The notes below the pieces were generated by a model. It saw nothing but the letters and a program-made list of their open reading frames with translations. It did not search any database and had not been told where the DNA came from. From Salinivirgaceae bacterium (GTDB lineage Bacteria; Bacteroidota; Bacteroidia; Bacteroidales; Salinivirgaceae), in the NCBI GenBank assembly GCA_027858775.1, contig JAQICA010000193.1, positions 1 through 48,811 on the forward strand: a DNA stretch of 48,811 nt, read 5' to 3'. Positions 1-8,242 of the stretch are shown here, in pieces; positions within the stretch are counted from its first letter, which is position 1, and each line of letters starts with the position of its first letter. The position numbers were made by a program, and so were the translations under genes.

Positions 1-790
1 TTGTTCAGCTTTTATATGTCATTTAATTTATTGAACAGAGCGGGTTGAAGCGTAATTTGATCTTGACTTTCCGCCAGTTGTCGGACTAAAGTTTTGTATC
101 TTTTTTTGTCAAGTGAATACATTATGGAATAATGCTGTAATAAAAAGAAACAAATGGGTTAACTTGCAAGGATATAGCTCCTTGCAGCAAAGATCCGCTT
201 TTTTCATGGTGCTTTAAGCCCGTTGTCAAGTCTGATTCTGGTTATAATTGGCTGTATACTTGGTGATATGTTTTCATAATCCCGCTTAAGAGATTAACAT
301 TTAGTTAAATAACCAGGCAAGGAGCTTTTATTTTAAACCTATAAAGATGAAATATCTCACTAAACAGGCATCATTAGTGGGGTTGGAGTTGATTTCAAAT
401 GAAATTGTTTCTTAAGAGTAAAAAAGATTAGTTAAAAAGACTCCACAACTTTCTCAACTGATCCCATTTTACCCGCTTTGATAATAGTCATTCCGATTCT
501 ACGGACGCCTTGATTTTCAAAGTGCTCAAGCTGCCGATCCTCGGAGATAGCCTTACTCCATCATCCACGTTCCCTAAAACTTTTGCGGAAGTGAAAGCAA
601 TGTAGATTTGCGACTTGCTTTTGAAGTTTTATAGCCAGACATACCAAAATTTCAAGAGTTTTCTTAGCTGCACTATTTGAACTAAATGCTCTCGTATTAT
701 CCTCTCACCAACTACTACCGAAGGGTTCCACTTCGCCGCTGTTCGAAAACGGATAATAACATGAGCGTATTGCAAAACATGTTTGTCTCG
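1..790. other. gene-poor, possibly decayed region
   Basis: No intact gene or RNA gene is recognisable in these roughly 790 bases. On the minus strand there are open stretches without credible starts. One is 432-560 (42 codons ending in TAA, with protein-like composition); a second, in another frame, runs from about 791 down to 630. They could be the tail of a frameshifted ancient gene, or chance. Nothing resembles a transposase or a tRNA. The extreme left edge is cut by the window. Confidence 0.4.
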
Positions 791-821
791 TTGTAAACTT
801 CATCTTTAATAATTACATTTG
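791..821 (+). promoter_or_regulatory. Bacteroidota-type promoter of ilvE
   Basis: TTG at 791-793 and TACATTTG at 814-821 are separated by 20 bases. This matches the Bacteroidota vegetative consensus TTTG-N19-21-TAnnTTTG. Transcription would begin near 825, giving a leader of about 27 bases before the ATG at 852. The box overlaps the upstream in-frame TTG at 819, which argues against that codon as the start. Confidence 0.7.
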
Positions 822-851
822 CGTACGTGTAATCAATTAATTGTTGTTACT

Positions 852-1871
852 ATGAAAAATATTGATTGGAGTCAATTGGGGTTTGGATATTATAAAACTG
901 ATTATAATGTTCGAACTTACTTTAAAGATGGTCAATGGAGCGATATAGAAGTTAGCGAAAAAGATACATTAGATGTCAATATCGCTGCACCGGGTCTGCA
1001 CTATGGCCAACAGGCTTTCGAAGGAATGAAAGCTTTTCGCGGCAAAGATGGCAAAATTCGGGTTTTTAGATGGGAAGAGAACTTTGAACGCTTAAAACGT
1101 TCGGCCGAAGGTATCATGATGGCGCAAGTGCCCAAAGAGCTTTTCAAAGAAATGCTTTTTAAAGCAATTGAACTGAATAAGGATTATGTTCCCCCGCGTG
1201 AAACCGAAGCATCGCTGTACATTCGCCCAATCCTTTTTGGATCAGGTGCGCAGGTGGGAGTAAAGCCTGCTGCCGAATATACATTCGCTATTTTTGTAAT
1301 GCCTGTAGGGCCTTATTTTAAAGCCGGATTTAAGCCGGTAAGTGTGCAAATAGTTCGCGACGCAGACCGTGCCGCACCGTTAGGTACCGGTACACTCAAA
1401 GTTGGTGGAAACTACGCCGCCTCGCTGAAGTCGGGTGAGCGTGCCCACGATGAGGGGTTTGCTGCAGCCTTGTACCTCGATGCAAAGGAGAAAAAATACA
1501 TTGATGAATGTGGTCCCGCAAACTTTTTCGGTATTAAAGACAATACCTATATTACACCGAAATCATCTTCAATTTTGCCTTCTATTACGAACAAAAGTCT
1601 TATTCAATTAGCCGAAGATATGGGCTTGAAAGCCGAACGTAGACCAATTTCTGTGGAAGAACTTGCAACGTTTGAAGAGTGTGGTGCTTGCGGAACAGCT
1701 GCTGTGATTTCACCAATTGGTAAAATTGCAGATCGCGATTCAAATAAAGAATTTGTATTTTCGAAAGATGGAAACGTTGGCCCTATTAGTCAGAAACTGT
1801 ACGATGAGCTAAGAGGAATTCAGTATGGAGATAAAGAAGATCCGCATGGCTGGGTTACTATAGTTGAATAA
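852..1871 (+). CDS. ilvE: branched-chain amino acid aminotransferase
   Basis: Cytosolic PLP enzyme that moves the amino group between valine, leucine or isoleucine and 2-oxoglutarate, the last step of branched-chain amino acid synthesis. It is a class IV aminotransferase of 339 residues, close to the usual length for the long BCAT subgroup. The PLP lysine is expected at K183 within GTLKVGGNYA, the diagnostic motif; HYGQQAFEGMKAFR near residue 50 is also typical. A CGAC segment followed by GTAAVISPIG lies near the C-terminus. I chose the ATG at 852 because the in-frame TTG at 819 lies inside the promoter box. The gene is monocistronic: it has its own promoter upstream and a hairpin terminator downstream, and it faces the convergent rnr. 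Confidence 0.93.
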   Translation: MKNIDWSQLGFGYYKTDYNVRTYFKDGQWSDIEVSEKDTLDVNIAAPGLHYGQQAFEGMKAFRGKDGKIRVFRWEENFERLKRSAEGIMMAQVPKELFKEMLFKAIELNKDYVPPRETEASLYIRPILFGSGAQVGVKPAAEYTFAIFVMPVGPYFKAGFKPVSVQIVRDADRAAPLGTGTLKVGGNYAASLKSGERAHDEGFAAALYLDAKEKKYIDECGPANFFGIKDNTYITPKSSSILPSITNKSLIQLAEDMGLKAERRPISVEELATFEECGACGTAAVISPIGKIADRDSNKEFVFSKDGNVGPISQKLYDELRGIQYGDKEDPHGWVTIVE

Positions 1872-1896
1872 AAAACCAATTTCATAATATAATTAA

Positions 1897-1925
1897 AGCC
1901 GCCCGGATACCGGACGGCTTTTTTC
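1897..1925 (+). terminator. rho-independent terminator of ilvE, possibly bidirectional
   Basis: A GC-rich stem with one C/A mismatch (AGCCGCCCGG at 1897-1906, CCGGACGGCT at 1910-1919), a three-base loop and a run of T from 1919. Read on the minus strand, the stem is followed by a weaker T/A-rich tail, so it may also end rnr transcription. Confidence 0.85.
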
Positions 1926-1996
1926 TTTGCTTGTATTTAGTGTGGTTCAAAATGGGCTGAAATGCATCTGTTTTCTTTCCCAACTATTATCGAAGA

Positions 1997-4141
1997 TTAG
2001 TTCTTTGTACGTATAATTTCGAAATCGAGCTGTTTTTTGAGCAAGTTTGCACTTGCAACCTGAACGCGTAATTCATCGCCAAGCTGATATTTTCGTTTGT
2101 GCTTTTTGCCAATAATCGCCAACTCCTCTTCATCATAAATGTAATAATCATCGTCTAATGTTTGCAATGGAACCATTCCTTCGCAGCCATTTTCGCTAAT
2201 CTCCACAAATATACCCCACGAAGTTACCCCCGAAATAATTCCGTCAAATTCTTCGCCCAAGTGCTCACGCATAAATTCGACCTGTTTGTATTTTATCGAT
2301 GCCCGTTCTGCACTAACTGCTTTTTGCTCCATGGTTGAGCAATGGTCGCACTTCTCTTCCAACTTATTGGCCGGGTAGGAGCGTTGCCCATCTATGTATT
2401 GGGATAATAACCGATGAACAAGCATATCAGGGTAGCGGCGTATGGGCGAAGTGAAATGTGTATAATCGCTAAATCCTAATCCGTAATGACCAACGTTGAA
2501 TGTGGAATAAACGGCTTTCGACATTGACCTTACAGCCAAGACTTCAATTAAATTTTGATAAGGCTTATCTTTCGCATCCATAATCATGGAGTTGAGCGAT
2601 TTTGAAATTTTGGTTTCTGTTCCTGTAGAAAGCTGATAACCGAATCGTTTAACAAATCCGGCTAAATGTCTGAGTTTTTCAGGATTCGGACGGTCGTGTA
2701 TACGGTAGACAAATGCTTTTTTATTGTTTGGCGATATTTTTTCAACATGAGCTGCGACTGTTCTGTTTGCAAGTAGCATAAACTCTTCGACAAGGTGATT
2801 AGCTTCTTTACTTATTTTAAAGTAAACACCCGTTGGAGCTCCGTCATCGGCCAATGTAAATTTCACTTCCTTGCGGTCAAAATTAATTGAACCCTGCGTA
2901 AAACGCGCTTGGCGGAGCTTTTGAGCCATGTCGTTCAATAAATTCATTTCCCTGGCCAGCACGCCCTTTTTTGTTTCAATCATTGCCTGTGCGTCTTCAT
3001 AGGCAAACCGATGATCAGAATTGATAATGGTTTTGTCAATACGATAATTCAGAACCTCGGCATTTTCGTTCATTTCGAAAATAACAGCGTAGCATAACTT
3101 ATCTTCATTTGGGCGCAACGAGCATACCCCATTACTCAAATGCTCTGGTAGCATAGGAACCACACGATCGACCAAATAAATTGATGTGGCTCTGTCGTAC
3201 GCTTCTTTATCGAGCAACGATTTTGGGGTTACGTAGTGCGTTACATCGGCAATGTGAACGCCAACTTCCCAGTTATTATTTTTTAGTTGTTTAATTGATA
3301 TCGCATCATCGAAATCCTTGGCATCGGAAGGGTCAATAGTAAAGGTGAGCGTACTTCGAAAGTCTGATCTTTTTTTCTCTTCGCTTTTATCGATCTTCTC
3401 CTGAATTTTTTCGGCTTCTTTGAGCAAACTTTCCGGGAACGAATGTGGAAGTTCAAATTCGGCTAAAATAGCGTGCATTTCTGCATTGTGCTCTCCTGCC
3501 TGCCCCAATACCTCTTTAATTTTCCCTACCGGATTTTTCGCCTCTTGTGGCCAATCGCTTATGGTAGCTACTACTTTATCGTTATTCTTTGCATTTTTTA
3601 TTTCCGATGGAGGAATAAAAATATCGTAGGGCATTTGGGCTCTATCGGGAATTAGAAATGCGTAGTGCGGCGATACTTTTAGCGTGCCTACAATTTGTTC
3701 TGTACTCCGTTTCAATATTTCGACAACTTCACCTTCGCTAAAATTTCGTTTGCGAGCATATATAAAAACCTTTACCAAGTCGTTGTTTAATGCGTGGTTA
3801 AGGTTTCCCTGTGATATCAAAATCTCCTCTTTTATCTCATCTGATAGTAACGTAGCCGGACTTTTTTTGTTAAGCTGAATTTTTCCCGTTACATAAGCTC
3901 CGGCAATATTAATCATATAAGCTCCACGCTTGGGGGTTTTAATAGCTCCCTCAGTAGCTAGCTCTTCCAGTGTATTCTCTACTTTTATGCGTTTGTCTTC
4001 GCCGTTTAGCCGTAAGGCCTTGCTTACTTGTTTATAATTGAATGATTTTTCCGGACTTTTTTCCAAAAATTCCAAAATCATTCCCTTTAGTTGGCGCTTA
4101 TTAAGCGACTTATTCTTCTTGGTTCGTTTTTTTCTACTCAT
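1997..4141 (-). CDS. rnr: ribonuclease R
   Basis: Processive 3'-5' exoribonuclease of the RNase II/R family that degrades structured RNA and acts in RNA quality control. At 714 residues it has the family's normal architecture: an N-terminal winged-helix region (about 15-80), two cold-shock OB folds (about 80-220), the RNB catalytic domain (about 265-590) with the Asp-rich metal site DPSDAKDFDDAIS near residue 270, and a C-terminal S1 domain (about 635-710, with GIISGVTSWGIFVEI). The Lys/Arg-rich N-terminus fits RNA binding. The ATG at 4141 is preferred over two TTG codons immediately upstream. No exact TAnnTTTG box was found upstream of it. It stands alone and converges with ilvE. Confidence 0.93.
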   Translation of the reverse strand: MSRKKRTKKNKSLNKRQLKGMILEFLEKSPEKSFNYKQVSKALRLNGEDKRIKVENTLEELATEGAIKTPKRGAYMINIAGAYVTGKIQLNKKSPATLLSDEIKEEILISQGNLNHALNNDLVKVFIYARKRNFSEGEVVEILKRSTEQIVGTLKVSPHYAFLIPDRAQMPYDIFIPPSEIKNAKNNDKVVATISDWPQEAKNPVGKIKEVLGQAGEHNAEMHAILAEFELPHSFPESLLKEAEKIQEKIDKSEEKKRSDFRSTLTFTIDPSDAKDFDDAISIKQLKNNNWEVGVHIADVTHYVTPKSLLDKEAYDRATSIYLVDRVVPMLPEHLSNGVCSLRPNEDKLCYAVIFEMNENAEVLNYRIDKTIINSDHRFAYEDAQAMIETKKGVLAREMNLLNDMAQKLRQARFTQGSINFDRKEVKFTLADDGAPTGVYFKISKEANHLVEEFMLLANRTVAAHVEKISPNNKKAFVYRIHDRPNPEKLRHLAGFVKRFGYQLSTGTETKISKSLNSMIMDAKDKPYQNLIEVLAVRSMSKAVYSTFNVGHYGLGFSDYTHFTSPIRRYPDMLVHRLLSQYIDGQRSYPANKLEEKCDHCSTMEQKAVSAERASIKYKQVEFMREHLGEEFDGIISGVTSWGIFVEISENGCEGMVPLQTLDDDYYIYDEEELAIIGKKHKRKYQLGDELRVQVASANLLKKQLDFEIIRTKN

Positions 4142-4470
4142 CAACAATTTTGTTAGTTATTACTCGCGTTTTTCGTCGTTTAGTCTACATCGAAGTTAAT
4201 TTCCTAATGTACGGAAAATTCTAGTTCTGTGTTGTATACTAAGGTTATTATTTTATTAAATACTCTGTCTTGTCAAACGCTTCAAAAAAATAATTCTTTG
4301 TAAAATGATACATTGACGGTTTTTTCCTAAACCCGAATCATTCTGCATGAATTTTAAGTCATGTTTTATTTTCTTTGTTTTTGGTGCGGAACAATGTGTT
4401 TTTCTGACATCGACAATCTTGATAAAAATGGAAAAAATGGATTTACCGTAGTTTCACCGGTAATTACCTA
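4142..4470. other. divergent intergenic region, no gene seen
   Basis: AT-rich spacer between the divergent rnr and endonuclease genes. It carries one copy of a 19-base motif shared with the spacer after 7868 and, at its right end, the endonuclease promoter. No ORF with a credible start or family match was found. Confidence 0.5.
4270..4288 (+). repeat. short dispersed intergenic motif, copy 1
   Basis: The 19-mer starting TTGTCAAACG and ending CTTCAAAAA matches 7876-7894 at 18 of 19 positions. Both copies are intergenic, about 3.6 kb apart. Function unknown. Confidence 0.4.
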
Positions 4471-4478
4471 TATCTTTG
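4471..4478 (+). promoter_or_regulatory. -7 box TATCTTTG upstream of the nuclease gene
   Basis: Exact match to TAnnTTTG, 24 bases before the ATG at 4503, predicting a leader of about 21 bases. The -33 element is imperfect (TTTC near 4452). Confidence 0.6.
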
Positions 4479-4502
4479 CAGACAGAAATAAAATCTTCAA
4501 TT

Positions 4503-5849
4503 ATGAAAAATACAAAGTGGTTGGTAGCTGCCTTTGTTGCACTTACCGTAAATTTATCAGCCCAAATTCCATCAGGTTATTACGATGGAACCGACGGGCT
4601 TACAGGAACAGAGCTCAAACAAACATTAAAAAACATCATCGACGGACATAACTCACAGTCCTATTCCGCATTGTGGGATCACTTTTTATCCACCGATCGG
4701 AAAAGTAATAATAAAGTATGGGACATGTATTCCGATGTGCCAGGAGGAACGCCACCCTACGAATTCTCCTTTGTTTCAGACCAATGTGGTAGTTACCAGG
4801 TCGAAAGCGATTGCTATAATCGCGAACACTCCTGGCCAAAAAGTTGGTTTAATGAAGATTACCCAATGAATACCGATATTATGCATATTGTACCTACTGA
4901 CGGCTATGTAAATGGTCAGCGAGGAAATAATCCATATGGCGAGGTCGATCGGGTATTGTGGGAATCGGAAAATGGATCAAAAGTTGGTCTGTCCGGTTTT
5001 TCTATCATGACAGGAACAGTGTTCGAACCCATTGATACGTATAAAGGAGATTTTGCACGAATATACTTCTATATGTCCACACGGTATTATAACGACGACA
5101 ATGGGTGGTACGAAAATGATCTTGTAGATGGAGCTAATCTTACACCTGTAGGCGTAGCTTTACTCATGAAATGGCATCAGGAAGACCCGGTTAGTCAAAA
5201 AGAAATAGATAGAAATAATGCGATTTATGAGATTCAAGGAAATCGCAACCCGTTTGTCGACCATCCGGAATTTGCCCGTGCTATTTGGGATGAGGTTGAT
5301 GTTCCTCCTTATTTTGTTAGTTCGGTTTCCGATACTGTGATGAAAGAAGGGGAGCAACTGGAATTAGATATTGCATTTGTCGATGATGCACCGCAGGCAG
5401 TAAATGTTGAGGTTAGTTGCTTGTTTTGTACGGCAGAATTTGTGAATGTGTCGTACGAATCAGATACCCTCTATACTTTAACTTTAGCACCTCAAAGTGG
5501 CGACCAGGGTGAATATTCGCTTGTTGTAGTTGTTAACGATGGTGTAAATGCTGAGCTAAACACAATGTTTACATTGACTGTTGAAGAGGGAAATGGATTG
5601 GAAAAATACAATCGTTTTTACAGTATTAATAATAATCCTGCGAATACATCCTTTACTATTGATTTCAAACAATCTGTAGGCCAGAATGTGAAAATGATGG
5701 TCTATTCTACTACCGGACAAATAGTTGAACAACTCAAACCAGAAGGTGTGTCAAAATTATCATTTGGCGATAGCTATGCTCCGGGCACTTATATATTAAA
5801 GGCATTTGGCGGTAATTTGAATGTTTCGCATAAATTGATCAAACAGTAA
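4503..5849 (+). CDS. secreted endonuclease I-family nuclease with T9SS sorting domain
   Basis: Predicted extracellular, non-specific His-Me finger nuclease of the endonuclease I (EndA/NucM) family; likely role is digestion of environmental DNA/RNA. A signal peptide (about residues 1-21, ending in LSAQ) is followed by the catalytic domain. This carries NREHSWPKSWF (about 106), then MHIVPTDGYVN..RGNNPYGEV (about 130-155), KGDFARIYFYM, and a DPVS...QGNRNPFVDHPEF segment, all family signatures. A cadherin/Ig-like spacer follows, and the last roughly 75 residues form a type A T9SS C-terminal domain (NPANTSF, YSTTGQIV, APGTYILKA). The ATG at 4503 gives a clean signal peptide; longer starts would mask it. 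The protein is 448 residues. The transporter gene follows after 6 bases and is probably co-transcribed. Confidence 0.9.
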   Translation: MKNTKWLVAAFVALTVNLSAQIPSGYYDGTDGLTGTELKQTLKNIIDGHNSQSYSALWDHFLSTDRKSNNKVWDMYSDVPGGTPPYEFSFVSDQCGSYQVESDCYNREHSWPKSWFNEDYPMNTDIMHIVPTDGYVNGQRGNNPYGEVDRVLWESENGSKVGLSGFSIMTGTVFEPIDTYKGDFARIYFYMSTRYYNDDNGWYENDLVDGANLTPVGVALLMKWHQEDPVSQKEIDRNNAIYEIQGNRNPFVDHPEFARAIWDEVDVPPYFVSSVSDTVMKEGEQLELDIAFVDDAPQAVNVEVSCLFCTAEFVNVSYESDTLYTLTLAPQSGDQGEYSLVVVVNDGVNAELNTMFTLTVEEGNGLEKYNRFYSINNNPANTSFTIDFKQSVGQNVKMMVYSTTGQIVEQLKPEGVSKLSFGDSYAPGTYILKAFGGNLNVSHKLIKQ

Positions 5850-5855
5850 AAGAAT

Positions 5856-7439
5856 ATGGACTTTTTAACGGATGATAATTTTCTGTTTTTTGTCATTATT
5901 GCTATTGGCTATTTATTTGGCCGAATTAATATAAAAGGCTTTTCCCTGGGGGCTTCGGCAGTAATGTTCGTAGCCTTGGTGTTTGGACACTACGGAGTAA
6001 AAATTGCTGATAGCATACAAACTATTGGTTTGGTATTGTTTCTATATACTGTTGGTATTCAGGCCGGCCCCGGATTTTTCGCATCGTTCAAAAAAGATGG
6101 CCGGCGTTTAGCCGTACTTGCATTAGGTGTAATGGTTTCCGGCGGTTTAATAGCATTGAGTCTAATAACATTTTTAAATATAGACAGTAATATTGTCGTA
6201 GGGCTTTTTGCCGGCGCCATGACCAGTACACCCGGGTTAGCTGCTGCTATCGATATTACCGGATCACCACTTGCTTCTATTGGGTATACCATTGCTTATC
6301 CGTTTGGTGTAATTGGCGTAATTGTTTTCGTTCGCCTACTCCCAAAAATGATGAGGCGCGATATTCAACTTGCCGAGAAAAAATTTGATGAAGAGGCAGA
6401 AATAGAGCATCCTCAAGTAATAAAACGCCACTATATTGTGGAAAACGAAAATGTTGATGGTAAAGAAGTTTGTACTTTGAATATTAGGCAAATGACCGGT
6501 GCAATGATTAGCCGGATAAAGCATAAAGATGTTGCAGCTACTGTGCAAGCCCATACCATAATTCACAAAGGCGATATCATAAGGGCGGTAGGTACAGAAG
6601 AGGCACACGATAAAATAGCTCAACTTATTGGGTCTGAAACGAAAGAAGAAATTAACCTGAATAAAAACTATGCCGTTCGCTCACTTTTGGTTACCAATAA
6701 AGAGATCATTAATAAGACTATACCGGAGTTAAATATGTTAACGGCCTATAACGCAGTTATTACAAGGATCAGACGATCAGGAATAGATATTGTACCCGAT
6801 TCAACAGTGAAATTGCAAATGGGCGATAAAATTGTTGTCGCCGCCCGCGCAGTAGATATGACAGCAATTATAAATATATTTGGAAACTCAAATAAGGATT
6901 TGTCCGACACTGATTTTTTGCCAATTGCTATTGGAATAGTGTTGGGCTACATTATTGGACATGTGGCCATTTCTATGGGCGATTATGCATTCAAACTTGG
7001 CTTGACTGGCGGAGTGCTATTAGTCGGATTGTTTTTAGGCCGAACAGGTAAAACCGGCCCATTTGTATGGACCTTGAGTGGGGGAGCAAACCAATTGCTT
7101 AGGCAAATAGGACTCATATTTTTTCTGGCTTCCGTGGGTGTTAATGCAGGAAACCACATTGTAGAGTCTTTTCATGAGTATGGAATAGAACTTTTTGGTT
7201 ATGCGGCTGCAATAACCATTTTACCACTCATTTTTATTGTAATTGTCGATCGGTACTGGCTAAAAATGAATGTTTTATCGTTTCTTGGGGCGGTGGCTGG
7301 TGCCATGACAAGTACGCCTGCACTCGCAGCAGTGGACCCCATGACCAGGACAAATGCCCCTCATGTTGCCTACGCTACTATTTATCCTATAGCTATGGTG
7401 CTTTTGATCATTACTGTAAAGATTTTGTGTGTTTTATAA
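5856..7439 (+). CDS. AspT/YidE/YbjL-family membrane transporter
   Basis: Inner-membrane protein of the aspartate:alanine exchanger superfamily. It has two homologous membrane domains flanking a cytoplasmic region. The duplicated signature GAMTSTPGLAAA (about residue 120) and GAMTSTPALAAV (about residue 488) lies in each half. The central part (about 195-375) looks like two TrkA-C (RCK_C) regulatory domains (NIRQMTGAMISRI..., ELNMLTAYNAVITRI...). The 527-residue length is normal. The substrate cannot be deduced: AspT exchanges aspartate and alanine, but YidE/YbjL paralogues have other or unknown substrates. The nuclease gene lies 6 bases upstream; a functional link is not evident. Confidence 0.85.
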   Translation: MDFLTDDNFLFFVIIAIGYLFGRINIKGFSLGASAVMFVALVFGHYGVKIADSIQTIGLVLFLYTVGIQAGPGFFASFKKDGRRLAVLALGVMVSGGLIALSLITFLNIDSNIVVGLFAGAMTSTPGLAAAIDITGSPLASIGYTIAYPFGVIGVIVFVRLLPKMMRRDIQLAEKKFDEEAEIEHPQVIKRHYIVENENVDGKEVCTLNIRQMTGAMISRIKHKDVAATVQAHTIIHKGDIIRAVGTEEAHDKIAQLIGSETKEEINLNKNYAVRSLLVTNKEIINKTIPELNMLTAYNAVITRIRRSGIDIVPDSTVKLQMGDKIVVAARAVDMTAIINIFGNSNKDLSDTDFLPIAIGIVLGYIIGHVAISMGDYAFKLGLTGGVLLVGLFLGRTGKTGPFVWTLSGGANQLLRQIGLIFFLASVGVNAGNHIVESFHEYGIELFGYAAAITILPLIFIVIVDRYWLKMNVLSFLGAVAGAMTSTPALAAVDPMTRTNAPHVAYATIYPIAMVLLIITVKILCVL

Positions 7440-7475
7440 TATATGAAACGTGATAGTTAGCTTTAAAAATATTCA

Positions 7476-7483
7476 TATATTTG
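7476..7483 (+). promoter_or_regulatory. -7 box TATATTTG of the ArsR-type gene
   Basis: Exact TAnnTTTG match 29 bases before the ATG at 7513. It sits inside a CATAT...ATATG imperfect dyad (7474-7498) that could be an autoregulatory operator; the operator is inference. Confidence 0.55.
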
Positions 7484-7512
7484 CATATCTTTAATATGTA
7501 ATTATCGCTGTA

Positions 7513-7809
7513 ATGAAAGTATCAGATTTAAATATTGAACAGTTAGAGGATGCGGCAAGTATGCTAAAGGCAATTGCCCACCCAATGAGAATTGCAATCC
7601 TTAATTTCCTCGAAGATGGAAACAAAATGACTGTGACTGAAATACACAAGAGGTTGCAAATTGAACAATCAACTACTTCGCACCATTTGGGGATTTTAAA
7701 AGATAAAGGTGTTCTCTGTTCAAAGCGTGAAGGGAAAAATACGTATTATTTCCTTAAGCATGAACGGTTGAGTAATATTGTAAACTGTATTAGTTTATGT
7801 ACGTTTTAA
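7513..7809 (+). CDS. ArsR/SmtB-type winged-helix transcriptional regulator
   Basis: A 98-residue DNA-binding protein with the ArsR fold. The segment AIAHPMRIAILNFL (about 20-33) is followed by a recognition helix containing STTSHHLGILKDKGVL (about 53-68) and a beta wing (KREGKNTYYFL, about 71-81). The classical alpha-3 metal site (ELCVCDL) is absent. Three cysteines occur, C69, C92 and C96, so thiol or metal sensing through the C-terminal pair is possible but unproven. The gene has its own promoter and terminator. The target is unknown; the next genes downstream encode ATP synthase. Confidence 0.85.
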   Translation: MKVSDLNIEQLEDAASMLKAIAHPMRIAILNFLEDGNKMTVTEIHKRLQIEQSTTSHHLGILKDKGVLCSKREGKNTYYFLKHERLSNIVNCISLCTF

Positions 7810-7832
7810 CTTTACGAGAACGGCAAAGAACT

Positions 7833-7868
7833 AAATGAGCGGCAAGTCCATTGCCGCTCATTTTTTTG
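7833..7868 (+). terminator. strong rho-independent terminator
   Basis: A perfect 13-bp stem (7833-7845 with 7851-7863), loop GTCCA, and a T-run from 7861. It ends the ArsR-type gene and insulates the atp operon. Confidence 0.9.
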
Positions 7869-8184
7869 TTCTCTTTTGTCAAACTCTTCAAAAACCGAAG
7901 GTGTGTAAGCCTTAATTGGTTTTGATGTTTCGGTTACTTGAACAAAGTAATTGATTATGAATAAGTTAATACTTTAATTGATAGTCTGGGGTTGTTTTTT
8001 TCCAACATGTTTTAATGCGCTGAAACGATAGTTCTGAAACGTTGAAAATTCATATTATGTGAAACCTTCATATGTTATAAGACATTTTCATAATTTTTAG
8101 GAACAACCTTTGCTTCTTTCATATGTTCTTATTTGGGAAATACCGAGAGAAAGTGCCTAAATTCACATTAATATATTCTTTCTG
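7869..8184. other. upstream region of the atp operon, no gene seen
   Basis: AT-rich, with no credible ORF and no atpI. It contains the second copy of the dispersed 19-mer (7876-7894) and repeated TTCATAT motifs: TTCATAT at 8049-8055, and TTCATATGTT at 8068-8077 and again at 8118-8127. The same heptamer lies in the upstream ArsR promoter (7472-7478). Confidence 0.45.
7876..7894 (+). repeat. short dispersed intergenic motif, copy 2
   Basis: Matches 4270-4288 at 18 of 19 bases (TTGTCAAACT followed by CTTCAAAAA). Confidence 0.4.
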
Positions 8185-8216
8185 TTTAGGTTTGTTTTCA
8201 AATATTTTTAATTTTG
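8185..8216 (+). promoter_or_regulatory. promoter of the atpBEFHAG operon
   Basis: TTTA at 8185-8188, a 20-base spacer, then TAATTTTG at 8209-8216, an exact TAnnTTTG. The predicted start near 8220 leaves a leader of about 23 bases before atpB. Confidence 0.65.
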
Positions 8217-8242
8217 TTGGTCTATATTAATATTACTTCGAT

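Noticed and set aside
160-330. Inverted segment AGCTCCTTGC ... GCAAGGAGCT considered as RNA gene or mobile-element end
   Set aside because: The arms are about 130 bases apart with no supporting structure, no tRNA-like cloverleaf and no transposase.
819-851. An upstream TTG start extending IlvE by 11 residues
   Set aside because: The codon lies inside the TACATTTG promoter box and the family N-terminus begins at the ATG at 852.
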